From assembly GCF_022790535.1 (NCBI RefSeq), contig NZ_LOHG01000001.1, positions 351,402 to 415,401 of the forward strand: a stretch of 64,000 nucleotides of DNA. Reading direction: 5' to 3'. This stretch comes from Pseudomonas maioricensis (GTDB lineage: Bacteria > Pseudomonadota > Gammaproteobacteria > Pseudomonadales > Pseudomonadaceae). Position 1 is the first letter of the stretch; every line of letters begins with the position of its first letter. Under the pieces are notes generated by a model. The model made no database searches. It was given only the letters and a program-made list of their open reading frames with translations, and had not been told where the DNA came from. Shown in pieces: positions 26,071-36,157 of this stretch. The translations under genes and the position numbers were made by a program.

Positions 26071-28521
26071 TCAATCCAGCGCGTTCCAGATGTCCCCCGC
26101 GTATTCCCGGATCGTCCGGTCTGACGAGAACCAACCCATCCGCGCCGTATTGAGCACCGCAGAGCGCCACCACTCTTTCGAGTCGTGCCAATGGGCTTCA
26201 ACTTTGGACTGCGCATCCCAGTAAGAATCAAAGTCAGCGCAGACCAGAAAGCGGTCGTAGGCCAGCAGTTGATCGATCAGGCCGGCATAGCGGTTAGGGT
26301 CATCCGGCGAAAATACGCCGCCACGAATCGCTTGCAGGACATCGTTGAGCCGACCCGATGCCGCGGCCTCAGCGTAAGCGCTGAAGTCGCCCACTTGCTT
26401 GTGGGCTTCGACTTCCTGAGCGGTCATGCCGAAGATGAACATGTGCTCCAGACCCACCTGCTCACTCATTTCCACGTTGGCACCGTCCAGCGTGCCGATG
26501 GTCAGCGCACCGTTGAGGCCGAATTTCATGTTGCTGGTGCCCGATGCTTCCAGGCCCGCAGTAGAAATCTGCTCCGACAAGTCGGCTGCCGGAATGATGC
26601 TTTCCGCCAGGCTGACGTTGTAGTTAGGCAGAAATACAACTTTGAGCAAGCCGCGTACGGTAGGGTCGCTGTTGACCGTGCGAGCGATATCATTCGTCAG
26701 CTTGATGATCAGCTTGGCTGAGTGATAACTGGCTGCGGCCTTGCCTGCGAAGATTTTTACGCGTGGCACCCAATCGGTGCCCGGTTGAGCGCGAATGGCC
26801 TGGTACAACGCAACGGTGTGAAACAGGTTCAACAATTGACGTTTGTATTCGTGAATCCGTTTGACCTGTACGTCGAACATCGCTGCCGGATTGACTACGA
26901 TCCCCAGACGCTCCTTGATGATCGCCGCCAGCGCACGCTTGCTGTGCAGGCGCTGATCCGCAAATTGCTTACGGAAAGAGCTCTTGTCAGCGAACGGCTC
27001 CAGTTCGATCAGGCGCGTTTCTGCGCTGTCCAGCACGTCGTCGCCCAGCGACTCGGTGAGCATCTGCGTGAGCTTGGGGTTGGACTGGAACAGCCAGCGG
27101 CGGAAGGTAATGCCGTTGGTTTTGTTGTTGATCCGGTCTGGATACAGCTTGTGCAGTTCGGCAAAAACCGTCTTGCGCATCAATTGGGTGTGCAGCGCCG
27201 ATACGCCGTTGATGCTGTGGGAGCCGAGGAACGCCAGGTTGCCCATGCGCACGCGACGACCATTTTCTTCCTCGATCAGGGACACGGCACGCAGCACGTC
27301 GAAATCGTGAATGCCTTTGGCGCGCAGGGTGTCGATGTGCTGAGCGTTGATGATGTAGATGATCTGCATGTGGCGCGGCAACATCCGCTCCATCAGGCCG
27401 ACCGACCAGGTTTCCAGCGCCTCGGGGAGCAAGGTGTGGTTGGTGTAGGCGAGGGTGCCCACCGTGATTTTCCACGCGGCGTCCCACGCGATGCCGTGGT
27501 TGTCGATCAACTGACGCATCAGTTCGGCGACGGCGATGGACGGGTGCGTGTCGTTCATCTGGATGGCCGCGTGTTCCGGCAGATCCATCAACGTGGCATG
27601 CATGTTCAGATGGCGACGCAGCAAATCCTGCAGCGATGCCGAGACGAAGAAATATTCCTGACGCAGACGTAATTCCTGACCGGCCTCGGTGGCATCGTTC
27701 GGGTAAAGCACGCGAGAGATACTTTCTGCGCGCACCACCTCGGCCACTGCACCAAAGTGGTCACCGGCGTTAAAGCGCTCCAGGTGCAAATCGCCTACTG
27801 CGCGGGCACGCCACAGACGCAGGGTGTTCACGCTTTTACCGCGCCATCCCACCACGGGCGTGTCGTACGCAATGGCGCGGACGGTTTCAGATGGACGCCA
27901 GACCTGGCGCTGTTCACCGTCCTCGTTGATGAGGGTGTCGACACTGCCGCCGAAACCGATCGGGTACACGACTTCTGGCCGCTCGAATTCCCATGGGTTA
28001 CCGAAGTCCAGCCAGTTTTCGGTTTGTTCCTGCTGCCAGCCATCAACGATGGCCTGACGGAACAAGCCGTGCTCGTAACGAATACCGTAACCATGGCCAG
28101 CGATGCCGAGCGTCGACATGCTTTCCATGAAGCAGGCTGCCAGACGACCAAGACCGCCGTTACCCAGCGCCGCGTCGGGCTCCAGCAGCTTGATGCGTTC
28201 GATATCGACGCCCAGTTCAGTCATTGCCTCTCGGGCCACTTCCAACAGGCCGAGGTTGCTCAGGCTGTCGTACAGCAAACGGCCGATAAGAAATTCCAGC
28301 GACAGGTAATACACCCGTTTCTGGACCTTGCGATAAATCTGCCGGGTGTGGTCCATCCAATGCTCGACCATGTGGTCGCGAGCAGCGAGGGCTACGGCTT
28401 CGAACCAGTCATGCTCAAACGCATGGTCAGGGTCCTTACCCACCGCATAGGTGAGTTTGGCGAGAACAGCGGCGCGAAATGCGGCCACTTCAGCGTCACG
28501 AACAAGTGGTTCCTGAGACAT
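26071..28521 (-). CDS. glgP: Glycogen/starch/alpha-glucan phosphorylase
   Basis: PLP-dependent enzyme releasing glucose-1-phosphate from alpha-1,4-glucans. The 816-residue product is the usual length. The PLP-lysine signature EASGTSNMKFGLNGALTIGTLDGANVE lies near residues 650-676, LGNGGLGRLAACFMESMSTL near 120-139 and the KRIHEYKRQLLN phosphate/PLP segment near 545. The gene is divergent from the proline iminopeptidase gene. No other glycogen genes are in the window. Confidence 0.96.
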   Translation of the reverse strand: MSQEPLVRDAEVAAFRAAVLAKLTYAVGKDPDHAFEHDWFEAVALAARDHMVEHWMDHTRQIYRKVQKRVYYLSLEFLIGRLLYDSLSNLGLLEVAREAMTELGVDIERIKLLEPDAALGNGGLGRLAACFMESMSTLGIAGHGYGIRYEHGLFRQAIVDGWQQEQTENWLDFGNPWEFERPEVVYPIGFGGSVDTLINEDGEQRQVWRPSETVRAIAYDTPVVGWRGKSVNTLRLWRARAVGDLHLERFNAGDHFGAVAEVVRAESISRVLYPNDATEAGQELRLRQEYFFVSASLQDLLRRHLNMHATLMDLPEHAAIQMNDTHPSIAVAELMRQLIDNHGIAWDAAWKITVGTLAYTNHTLLPEALETWSVGLMERMLPRHMQIIYIINAQHIDTLRAKGIHDFDVLRAVSLIEEENGRRVRMGNLAFLGSHSINGVSALHTQLMRKTVFAELHKLYPDRINNKTNGITFRRWLFQSNPKLTQMLTESLGDDVLDSAETRLIELEPFADKSSFRKQFADQRLHSKRALAAIIKERLGIVVNPAAMFDVQVKRIHEYKRQLLNLFHTVALYQAIRAQPGTDWVPRVKIFAGKAAASYHSAKLIIKLTNDIARTVNSDPTVRGLLKVVFLPNYNVSLAESIIPAADLSEQISTAGLEASGTSNMKFGLNGALTIGTLDGANVEMSEQVGLEHMFIFGMTAQEVEAHKQVGDFSAYAEAAASGRLNDVLQAIRGGVFSPDDPNRYAGLIDQLLAYDRFLVCADFDSYWDAQSKVEAHWHDSKEWWRSAVLNTARMGWFSSDRTIREYAGDIWNALD

Positions 28522-28808
28522 CGATACGACCTCAAGTAGTCAGACGAATGAAGGATGGGATTTCTTTGACTGTAGGGCGTGTCTGCAAATTTTTCCTGCA
28601 AATTCCTGAATTAACCACGACACGTCCGTCGGTTCGACAGGCTCATGTCGCTCTGGTTCGCCCTTTTGGGCAATTGGCAAACCGCTTGCATTGATCGTTC
28701 CACTCTCGAGACGAGCTGTGAGCGACAGCATGAACATTCCTCGTTTCGGGTTTATGATGGCCAGCGGCAAAATAATAGAAGACCCCGAATCGCACTCACG
28801 GAGCACCT

Positions 28809-29780
28809 ATGCAGACCTTGTATCCGCAGATCAAACCCTACGCCCGGCACGATCTGGCTGTGGAGGCGCCGCATGTTCTATATGTCGATGAAAGCGGATC
28901 ACCGGAAGGTCTGCCGGTGGTATTCATTCATGGCGGCCCCGGCGCGGGTTGCGATGCGCAAAGCCGTCGTTATTTCGATCCCAATCTGTACCGCATCATT
29001 ACGTTCGACCAACGCGGCTGCGGTCGCTCGACGCCGCATGCGAGCCTTGAGAACAACACCACCTGGGATCTGGTCGCTGACCTTGAGCGGATTCGTGAGC
29101 ATCTGGGCATCGATAAATGGGTGCTGTTTGGTGGTTCGTGGGGTTCGACCTTGTCTCTGGCCTATGCCCAGACTCATCCGGATCGTGTCCATGCGTTGAT
29201 CCTGCGCGGTATCTTTCTGGCACGTCCGCAAGAGATCGAATGGTTCTATCAGGCCGGTGCAAGCCGCATGTTCCCGGATTACTGGCAGGATTATGTGGCC
29301 CCGATTCCGCTGGATGAGCGCGGTGATCTGCTGAGCGCGTTCCATAAGCGCCTGACCGGCAACGACCAGATTGCCCAGATGCATGCCGCCAAAGCCTGGT
29401 CTACCTGGGAAGGCCGTGCAGCAACGCTGCGGCCCAATCCGCAAGTGGTTGATCGCTTCTCCGAGCCGCAACGTGCACTGTCCATCGCGCGCATTGAGTG
29501 CCACTACTTCACCAATAATTCTTTCCTGGAAGAGAATCAGCTGATTCGCGACATGCCCAAGATTGCTCATTTACCGGGCATCATCGTGCACGGTCGTTAT
29601 GATGTCATCTGCCCGCTGGACAATGCCTGGGAGCTGCACCAGGCCTGGCCAAACAGCGAACTGCAGGTGATCCGCGATGCGGGGCATGCTGCTTCGGAGC
29701 CGGGGATCACCGATGCACTGGTCCGGGCTGCCGCACAGGTTGCCGCCCGTTTGCTGGATTTGCCGCCTGAAGAGGCTTGA
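28809..29780 (+). CDS. pip: Proline iminopeptidase
   Basis: Alpha/beta-hydrolase that removes N-terminal proline from peptides. The 323-residue product has the oxyanion segment HGGPGAGCD near residues 41-49, GCGRSTPHAS near 75-84, the nucleophile elbow GGSWGSTLSLAYAQ near 110-123 (Ser in GGSWG), and the C-terminal catalytic Asp and His regions GRYDVICP and AGHAASEPG. The ATG at 28809 has a GGAGC site. dtd lies 158 bp downstream on the same strand beyond a REP pair. Confidence 0.95.
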   Translation: MQTLYPQIKPYARHDLAVEAPHVLYVDESGSPEGLPVVFIHGGPGAGCDAQSRRYFDPNLYRIITFDQRGCGRSTPHASLENNTTWDLVADLERIREHLGIDKWVLFGGSWGSTLSLAYAQTHPDRVHALILRGIFLARPQEIEWFYQAGASRMFPDYWQDYVAPIPLDERGDLLSAFHKRLTGNDQIAQMHAAKAWSTWEGRAATLRPNPQVVDRFSEPQRALSIARIECHYFTNNSFLEENQLIRDMPKIAHLPGIIVHGRYDVICPLDNAWELHQAWPNSELQVIRDAGHAASEPGITDALVRAAAQVAARLLDLPPEEA

Positions 29781-29806
29781 TGAAATAGTGGTCGCTGCAT
29801 TTCCCT

Positions 29807-29902
29807 TGTGGGAGCGGTGCTTGGTCTGGGCGGCATTCCGACGATGCATGAGACGCGTCAGGTCAACACACCGCGATATCGCGGGCAAGCACCGCTCCCA
29901 CA
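29807..29902. repeat. Mosaic REP pair between pip and dtd
   Basis: Left arm TGTGGGAGCGGTGCTTGGTC continues TGGGCGGCATTCCGACGAT, the variant block; right arm is the standard ATCGCGGGCAAGCACCGCTC form. Only the outer 16 bp of the arms pair. Confidence 0.85.
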
Positions 29903-29938
29903 AGAAATCCCGGCAAGATTCAATATGGAATTCGATAC

Positions 29939-30376
29939 ATGAAAGGCTTGCTACAACGCGTCAGCAGCGCACGTGTCGAAGTCGACGGGCAAATCGTCGG
30001 TTCTATCGACCAAGGTCTGATGGTGCTGGTGGGCGTCGAGCCTCAAGACACTCAGGCCAGTGCCGACAAGCTGCTACATAAGCTGCTTAACTACCGGGTG
30101 TTCAGCGATGCTGACGGCAAGATGAATCTATCCTTGCGCGATGTCGCAGGTGGTTTGTTGTTGGTTTCGCAGTTCACCCTGGCAGCCGATACCAAAAGTG
30201 GCATGCGGCCGAGCTTCTCCAAAGCAGCACCGCCGGCCTTGGGTGCAGAGTTGTTCGACTATTTACTGAAGCAGGCAAAAAGCTCGCATGCCGTGGTCGA
30301 ATCGGGCCAATTTGGTGCAGACATGCAAGTTCATTTGGTGAATGATGGCCCGGTGACTTTTTTGCTGGAAGGCTAA
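29939..30376 (+). CDS. dtd: D-aminoacyl-tRNA deacylase Dtd
   Basis: Hydrolyses D-aminoacyl-tRNAs (and Gly-tRNA mischarges) as a proofreading step. The 145-residue product has the two active-site signatures: [26 protein letters not shown] near residues 75-100 and the cis-Pro loop [11 protein letters not shown] at the C-terminus, plus the N-terminal [17 protein letters not shown]. It is the normal length. pip is upstream, a common Pseudomonas neighbour. Confidence 0.97.
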   Translation: MKGLLQRVSSARVEVDGQIVGSIDQGLMVLVGVEPQDTQASADKLLHKLLNYRVFSDADGKMNLSLRDVAGGLLLVSQFTLAADTKSGMRPSFSKAAPPALGAELFDYLLKQAKSSHAVVESGQFGADMQVHLVNDGPVTFLLEG

Positions 30377-30641
30377 ACGACCGGTTTGGCGTACTTCCCC
30401 CGGATTTATTAGGCTGTATAGCAATAAATACTTCATCGGACATGGTGCGTTGTGGCGCGCGCTACTAGATAATCGCGCCGTCCGGGTATCCGCATTTGTG
30501 GCACCGTTTGGCAAGGTCAGAAGCTGGTCCGACACCGTTTGGGGAATCATTAGGTTCTTTCGGAGTCGGAACAATGCTCGCCAACCCGGCAATTGATAGC
30601 TGGCCGTTGGTTTCTTCATCTGTTTTCGGCGAGGGTTGCTC

Positions 30642-32564
30642 GTGATTGTTAGTCCCTGTAATGCGGTAAAGACACCTGGCAAGCGGTTGCGTAGCGCGCT
30701 ATTGGCAAGTTCAGCCCTGATCTCACTGTTCAGTGCCACTCAACTGTGGGCGTTTAGTCTTGATGACGTCGCGAGCAGAGCCAAAGAGCTGGCCGATAAG
30801 AAGTACGAAGCCCCGCGCAGCAATCTGCCTGCCGAGTTCCGTGACATGAAGTTCGCGGACTATCAGAAAATCCGTTTCCGTGAAGACCGTGCCGAATGGG
30901 CTGGCGACAGAACGCCGTTCAAAGTCTCGTTCTATCACCAGGGTATGCACTTCGACACCCCGGTCAAAATCAACGAAGTCACTGCGACTACCGTTGAAGA
31001 GATCAAGTACGACGCCAGTCGCTTCGACTTCAGCGATCTGAAGTTTGATCCCAAGTCGACCGAGAAACTCGGTTATGCCGGTTTCCGCGTGTTGTACCCG
31101 ATCAATAAAGACGACAAGCAAGACGAAATCATGACCATGCTGGGCGCGAGTTACTTCCGCGTTATCGGTAAGGGTCAGGTCTACGGCCTGTCGGCCCGTG
31201 GCATGGCAATCGATACCGCATTGCCTTCCGGGGAAGAGTTTCCACGTTTCACCGAGTTCTGGATCGAGAAGCCAGGCACCGATGACAATCATCTGGTGAT
31301 CTTCGCGTTGCTCGACTCCCCGCGCGCAACCGGTGCGTACAAGCTGACCCTGCGTCCTGGCACCAACACGCTGGTTGACGTCCAGTCGCGCATGTACCTG
31401 CGTGACAAGGTCAGCAAGCTCGGTGTTGCACCGCTGACCAGTATGTATCTGTTCGGTGCCAACCAGCCTTCGCGTGTGCAGAACTACCGTCGCGAGCTGC
31501 ATGACTCCAATGGTCTGTCGATCCAGGCAGCCAACGGCCAATGGCTGTGGCGTCCGCTGACCAACCCTAAACACCTCGCCGTCAGCAGCTTCTCGGTAGA
31601 GAACCCGCGCGGTTTCGGTCTGCTGCAACGTGGTCGTGACTTCAGCAGCTATGAAGATCTGGACGATCGCTACGACAAGCGTCCAAGCGCGTGGATCGAG
31701 CCTAAAGGCGATTGGGGCAAGGGTACCGTTGATCTGGTGGAAATCCCGACTGCCGATGAAACCAACGACAACATCGTTGCGTTCTGGAAGCCGGAGACCC
31801 TGCCTGCGCCGGGCGAGCCAGTTGATTTCAACTACCGCATCCACTGGACCATGGACGAGAAAGCCATTCACTCGCCTGATCTGGGTTGGGTCAAGCAGAC
31901 CTTGCGTTCCGCTGGTGACATTCGTCAGTCCAACCTGATTCGTCAGCTGGACGGCAGCGTTGCGTTCCAGGTCGACTTCGTGGGTCCTATCCTCGCTTCG
32001 ATGCCTGAAGACAAGACCATCCGCAGCCAGGTCACCACCGACACCAATACCGAGCTGGTTGAAAACAACCTGCGCTACAACCCGGTGACCAAAGGCTATC
32101 GCCTGACGCTGCGGGTCAAGGTCAAAGACGCTAACAAGCCGATCGAGATGCAGGCCTACCTGCTGCGTGAAATCCCGGCTGAGCCAGGCAAGGAACCTGC
32201 GGTACTGGTTGCTGCCAAAGCGCATATCGGTGACGAGAAAAAAGCAGCGCCTAAAGAGGCTCCGAAGAAAGAAGCCCCGGCAGACGCCGCGAAAGATCCG
32301 AAAGCCGATGTGGCCAAGGCTGACGCAGCAAAACCTGCCGATGCCAAAGCGGACGCCGCCAAACCGGCTGATGCAGCCAAGCCAGCTGATGCAAAAGCAG
32401 ACGTAGCCAAGGCTGACGCCGCGAAAGCCGACGCTGCGAAAGATAAAGACGGCAAAGAGACCCAGCAGCCAGAAGCCGAGGCTGCGCCCACCATTCCGGA
32501 ACCGGCCAAGACGCTGCAAGTCATGACCGAGACCTGGAGCTACCAGTTGCCAGCCGATGAGTAA
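30642..32564 (+). CDS. opgG: Glucan biosynthesis protein OpgG (MdoG) with an Ala/Lys/Asp-rich insertion
   Basis: Periplasmic protein needed to build osmoregulated periplasmic glucans. The 640-residue product has a signal peptide ([19 protein letters not shown]) and the OpgG domain from [19 protein letters not shown] onward. Between residues about 530 and 615 lies a low-complexity stretch of repeated [10 protein letters not shown] and ADVAK units; the domain then resumes with the terminal strand [14 protein letters not shown]. The GTG at 30642, with GAGGG upstream, gives the family N-terminus [17 protein letters not shown]. The stop overlaps the opgH start by 8 bp. Confidence 0.95.
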   Translation: MIVSPCNAVKTPGKRLRSALLASSALISLFSATQLWAFSLDDVASRAKELADKKYEAPRSNLPAEFRDMKFADYQKIRFREDRAEWAGDRTPFKVSFYHQGMHFDTPVKINEVTATTVEEIKYDASRFDFSDLKFDPKSTEKLGYAGFRVLYPINKDDKQDEIMTMLGASYFRVIGKGQVYGLSARGMAIDTALPSGEEFPRFTEFWIEKPGTDDNHLVIFALLDSPRATGAYKLTLRPGTNTLVDVQSRMYLRDKVSKLGVAPLTSMYLFGANQPSRVQNYRRELHDSNGLSIQAANGQWLWRPLTNPKHLAVSSFSVENPRGFGLLQRGRDFSSYEDLDDRYDKRPSAWIEPKGDWGKGTVDLVEIPTADETNDNIVAFWKPETLPAPGEPVDFNYRIHWTMDEKAIHSPDLGWVKQTLRSAGDIRQSNLIRQLDGSVAFQVDFVGPILASMPEDKTIRSQVTTDTNTELVENNLRYNPVTKGYRLTLRVKVKDANKPIEMQAYLLREIPAEPGKEPAVLVAAKAHIGDEKKAAPKEAPKKEAPADAAKDPKADVAKADAAKPADAKADAAKPADAAKPADAKADVAKADAAKADAAKDKDGKETQQPEAEAAPTIPEPAKTLQVMTETWSYQLPADE

Positions 32565-35136
32565 TTCCGTACCGGTGCCAGTATCGCTCAGCGAGTACCT
32601 GGCGCACCTTCCGATGAGTGATGAGCAGCGAGCCGAACTGGCTGGCTGCACCTCGTTCGCCGAATTGCACGAGCGTTTGTCTGCTCAACCAGTCAACGAC
32701 CCTGCCGAAGCCGCACAGGCCTCGGTGGGGCGCCGACTGACGCTGACCACTGCCGAGGCTTTGGAAGAGGCCGAGATGCTCGTCCTCGATGCGAACGGCC
32801 GGGTGTGCCTGAAGGCTACGCCGCCGATCAATCGCACCAAGGTTGTGCCCGAGCCATGGCGGACCAATATCCTGGTTCGCATGTGGCGTCGTCTGACGGG
32901 CCGCAGTAACCCGGTCGAGCCTAAAGTTGAACGCGATTTGCCCAAGGCGCGCTGGCGCACCGTGGGTTCTATTCGTCGTTACATCCTGTTGATCCTCATG
33001 CTCGGCCAGACCATCGTGGCTGGCTGGTACATGAAAGGCATTCTGCCGTATCAGGGCTGGTCGCTGGTTTCGCTGGACGAAATCACTCACCAGACCTTCG
33101 TGCAGACCATGTGGCAGGTTCTGCCCTATGCCTTGCAGACCAGCATTCTGTTGCTGTTCGGTATTCTGTTCTGCTGGGTCTCGGCAGGTTTCTGGACCGC
33201 CTTGATGGGCTTCCTGGAATTGCTCACCGGCCGTGACAAATACCGGATCTCCGGTGCCAGTGCAGGTAATGAGCCGATTGAAAAGGGCGCTCGTACCGCG
33301 TTGGTCATGCCGATCTGTAACGAAGACGTACCCCGCGTATTCGCTGGCTTGCGAGCGACTTTCGAGTCGGTTGCGGCTACCGGTGACCTTGATCGTTTCG
33401 ACTTCTTCGTGCTCAGTGACAGTAACGAGACCGACATTTGCGTGGCCGAGCAGCAGGCCTGGCTGGATGTCTGTCGCGAAACCAAAGGCTTCGGCAAGAT
33501 CTTCTATCGCCGTCGCCGCCGTCGCGTAAAACGTAAAAGCGGCAACCTTGACGACTTCTGCCGTCGCTGGGGCGGTGATTACCGTTATATGGTCGTGCTC
33601 GATGCTGACAGCGTCATGAGCGGCGAATGCCTGACCAGTCTGGTGCGCTTGATGGAAGCCACGCCAGACGCCGGTATCATCCAGACCGCGCCACGCGCTT
33701 CGGGCATGGACACTCTTTATGCGCGCATGCAGCAATTTGCGACTCGCGTATACGGTCCGTTGTTCACCGCGGGTCTGCACTTCTGGCAGTTGGGCGAATC
33801 CCACTACTGGGGCCACAACGCGATCATCCGCATGAAGCCGTTTATCGAGCACTGCGCCCTCGCGCCGTTGCCTGGTAAAGGGGCTTTCGCTGGTGCGATC
33901 CTGTCTCACGACTTCGTTGAAGCGGCTTTGATGCGTCGTGCTGGCTGGGGCGTGTGGATTGCCTACGATTTGCCGGGCAGCTACGAAGAGCTTCCTCCAA
34001 ACCTGCTCGACGAACTCAAACGTGACCGTCGCTGGTGCCACGGCAACCTGATGAACTTCAGGCTGTTCCTGGTAAAAGGCATGCACCCGGTTCACCGTGC
34101 GGTGTTCCTGACGGGCGTAATGTCGTACTTGTCGGCGCCGTTATGGTTCTTCTTCCTGGTGTTGTCCACGGCCCTGCTGGCGGTGAACACATTGATGGAG
34201 CCGACCTACTTCCTTGAACCGCGTCAGCTGTATCCGCTGTGGCCACAATGGCACCCGGAAAAAGCCGTTGCGCTGTTCTCGACGACCATCGTGCTGCTGT
34301 TCCTGCCTAAACTGCTCAGCATCATTCTGATCTGGGCCAAAGGCGCAGTCGGCTACGGCGGCAAGATCAAAGTCACCCTGTCGATGCTGATGGAAATGCT
34401 GTTCTCGGTGCTGCTGGCCCCGGTGCGCATGCTGTTCCACACCCGCTTCGTACTGGCTGCGTTCCTGGGCTGGGCTGCGACCTGGAACTCGCCACAACGT
34501 GACGACGACTCCACGCCATGGCTTGAAGCGGTCAAGCGTCATGGTCCGCAAACCCTGTTGGGTGCTTGCTGGGCGCTGCTGGTCGCCTGGTTGAACCCAA
34601 GCTTCCTGTGGTGGCTGGCGCCAATCGTCGGTTCGCTGATGCTGTCGATTCCGGTGTCGGTGATTTCCAGCCGTACCGGTCTGGGTCTCAAGGCTCGCGA
34701 CGAGAAGTTCTTCCTGATTCCGGAGGAGCACACGCCGCCGCAAGAGTTGGTGTCCACTGATCTGTACACCCACGAGAACCGTTGGCACGCACTGAAGCAA
34801 GGCTTCATCCGCGCCGTGGTTGATCCGCAGCAGAACGCGCTGGCTTGCGCCCTGGCGACCTCGCGTCACCGGATCGCCGAGCCTATCGAGTTCGTACGGA
34901 TGGAGCGTGTTCGCCACGCACTGGCAGTCGGGCCTGAGAAACTCAGTAACCATGACCGCTTGATGTTGCTGAGTGACCCGGTTGCGTTGGGCCGCTTGCA
35001 TGAACAAGTCTGGAGCGAGAACCACCCTGAGTGGCTGGCTGCATGGCGAGAGTCTGTCGCGGCTGATCCGCATGCACCGTTGCTGCCTTTGCAGCCGGTT
35101 GTACGCGAGCCAGCGCCAGCGTTGGTTCACGCCTGA
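32557..35136 (+). CDS. opgH: Glucan beta-1,2-glucosyltransferase OpgH (MdoH)
   Basis: Inner-membrane family 2 glycosyltransferase that makes the linear glucan backbone from UDP-glucose and passes it to OpgG. The 859-residue product has N-terminal transmembrane helices near residues 140-160 and 190-215, a catalytic domain with [10 protein letters not shown] near 348-357 and [15 protein letters not shown] near 490-504, and several C-terminal membrane helices. It overlaps opgG by 8 bp and is translationally coupled. A strong intrinsic terminator follows 16 bp after the stop. Confidence 0.96.
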   Translation: MSNSVPVPVSLSEYLAHLPMSDEQRAELAGCTSFAELHERLSAQPVNDPAEAAQASVGRRLTLTTAEALEEAEMLVLDANGRVCLKATPPINRTKVVPEPWRTNILVRMWRRLTGRSNPVEPKVERDLPKARWRTVGSIRRYILLILMLGQTIVAGWYMKGILPYQGWSLVSLDEITHQTFVQTMWQVLPYALQTSILLLFGILFCWVSAGFWTALMGFLELLTGRDKYRISGASAGNEPIEKGARTALVMPICNEDVPRVFAGLRATFESVAATGDLDRFDFFVLSDSNETDICVAEQQAWLDVCRETKGFGKIFYRRRRRRVKRKSGNLDDFCRRWGGDYRYMVVLDADSVMSGECLTSLVRLMEATPDAGIIQTAPRASGMDTLYARMQQFATRVYGPLFTAGLHFWQLGESHYWGHNAIIRMKPFIEHCALAPLPGKGAFAGAILSHDFVEAALMRRAGWGVWIAYDLPGSYEELPPNLLDELKRDRRWCHGNLMNFRLFLVKGMHPVHRAVFLTGVMSYLSAPLWFFFLVLSTALLAVNTLMEPTYFLEPRQLYPLWPQWHPEKAVALFSTTIVLLFLPKLLSIILIWAKGAVGYGGKIKVTLSMLMEMLFSVLLAPVRMLFHTRFVLAAFLGWAATWNSPQRDDDSTPWLEAVKRHGPQTLLGACWALLVAWLNPSFLWWLAPIVGSLMLSIPVSVISSRTGLGLKARDEKFFLIPEEHTPPQELVSTDLYTHENRWHALKQGFIRAVVDPQQNALACALATSRHRIAEPIEFVRMERVRHALAVGPEKLSNHDRLMLLSDPVALGRLHEQVWSENHPEWLAAWRESVAADPHAPLLPLQPVVREPAPALVHA

Positions 35137-35152
35137 TTCAAGGCTGCTAAAC

Positions 35153-35187
35153 AAAAAACGGCGCCCCGCAAGGGCGCCGTTTTTTAT
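35153..35187 (+). terminator. Intrinsic terminator of opgGH
   Basis: AAAAAACGGCGCCC and GGGCGCCGTTTTTT form a perfect 14-bp stem with a short CGCAA loop and a T-run, starting 16 bp after the opgH stop. Confidence 0.95.
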
Positions 35188-35226
35188 TGGGCTGGAAAAA
35201 TTTCTCTCTGGGAGCTGCTGCGTCTC

Positions 35227-35316
35227 TGTAGGAGTGAGCTTGCTCGCGATTACGTCAGCACAGGCAATATATTCACCGACTGATAGACCGAAATCGCGAG
35301 CAAGCTCACTCCTACA
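35227..35316. repeat. REP pair (GTAGGAGTGAGCTTGCTCGC type)
   Basis: Inverted arms around a 40-bp spacer, between convergent opgH and the protease-like gene. A single further half, GACTCCTACAGG, lies at 35364-35375. Confidence 0.88.
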
Positions 35317-35396
35317 GTTCTCATGTTTGCTGCGCGACAGCGTGGTGTCAGGGACACCGGGCGACTCCTACAGGAGGTCACGTCATACCTTGGTGA

Positions 35397-35897
35397 TCAA
35401 CAATCCGGCTTGTCCGCCGTATAACGTCGGGCCGGGTTCACTGCGGCGTTAAACTCACGCAAGGCCTTGGCACCGATCAGCAGCGGGTAATTGAAGTGGC
35501 TACGGTCTACCAGGTTCACTTCCACAGTGCGTTTGACACTGCCCAGGCACAACTCCAGATCGACCACGGGGCGCTTTGTTGGATCGAGATCTTCGTCCTC
35601 ATCGTCACCCTCGGCACGGCTCTTGATTTTGCTGATCCGCGCAACCTTGTGTTCGTACACCTTATTGCTGGCACCTTTGGTGGCGAGACGGAAACGTACC
35701 CAGTCGTCACCATCGCGGGTAAACAGCTCGATGTCCTTGGCCGACAGCGATGCGGTCAGCGCTCCGGTATCCATCTTGGCTTTGAAGGTTTCACCGATTT
35801 CCGCGACCTTGATGTTTTCGTAACGGCCATACAGCGTCGGCTCGGCAGCCATTACAGGCAATGCCAGCAGGGACAATAGCGCCAGGGTTGATTTCAC
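35397..35897 (-). CDS. Exported retropepsin-like protease domain protein (RimB/ATP-dependent zinc protease family)
   Basis: The 166-residue product has a signal peptide (MKSTLALLSLLALPVMAAE, cleavage near residue 18). The mature part is the PF05618-type domain often annotated as ATP-dependent zinc protease: KAKMDTGALTASLSAKDIELF near residues 40-60 contains the Asp-Thr-Gly aspartic-protease signature, and NYPLLIGAKALREFNAAVNP near 136-155 is the conserved end. No metal or ATP site is visible, so retropepsin-like fits better than the old name. The start is GTG at 35897 with AAGG upstream. Its substrate is unknown. Confidence 0.82.
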   Translation of the reverse strand: MKSTLALLSLLALPVMAAEPTLYGRYENIKVAEIGETFKAKMDTGALTASLSAKDIELFTRDGDDWVRFRLATKGASNKVYEHKVARISKIKSRAEGDDEDEDLDPTKRPVVDLELCLGSVKRTVEVNLVDRSHFNYPLLIGAKALREFNAAVNPARRYTADKPDC

Positions 35898-35929
35898 TGG
35901 GTAGGTACCTTTTTTGGGTTACGCGGTTC

Positions 35930-36000
35930 TGTAGGAGCTGCCGAAGGCTGCGAATTGGTCCATGAGGCAAATATTTTCGCAGCCTTCGGCAGCTCCTACA
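35930..36000. repeat. Palindromic repeat, GTAGGAGCTGCCGAAGGCTG family
   Basis: Inverted arms TGTAGGAGCTGCCGAAGGCT and complement around a short spacer. It belongs to a different family from the GAGCTTGCTCGC repeats and occurs again at 47107 and 61024. It lies between divergent genes. Confidence 0.9.
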
Positions 36001-36157
36001 GGTCATTCGTTCGCGATTTTAGACATCGCGATCACACATCGTTCGCAGGTCAGAGCTTACCCGTAACCTCGTGAAACATTTGTCCACGACCAGCGGATTT
36101 GGCGCGAGCGCTGTTGCTCTTTATCATGGCGGCCCTTGTAGTCCTCCAGAGATCCGT

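Noticed and set aside
30723..32651. Minus-strand frame of 642 codons opposite opgG
   Set aside because: Antisense shadow of opgG; composition and lack of motifs argue against coding.
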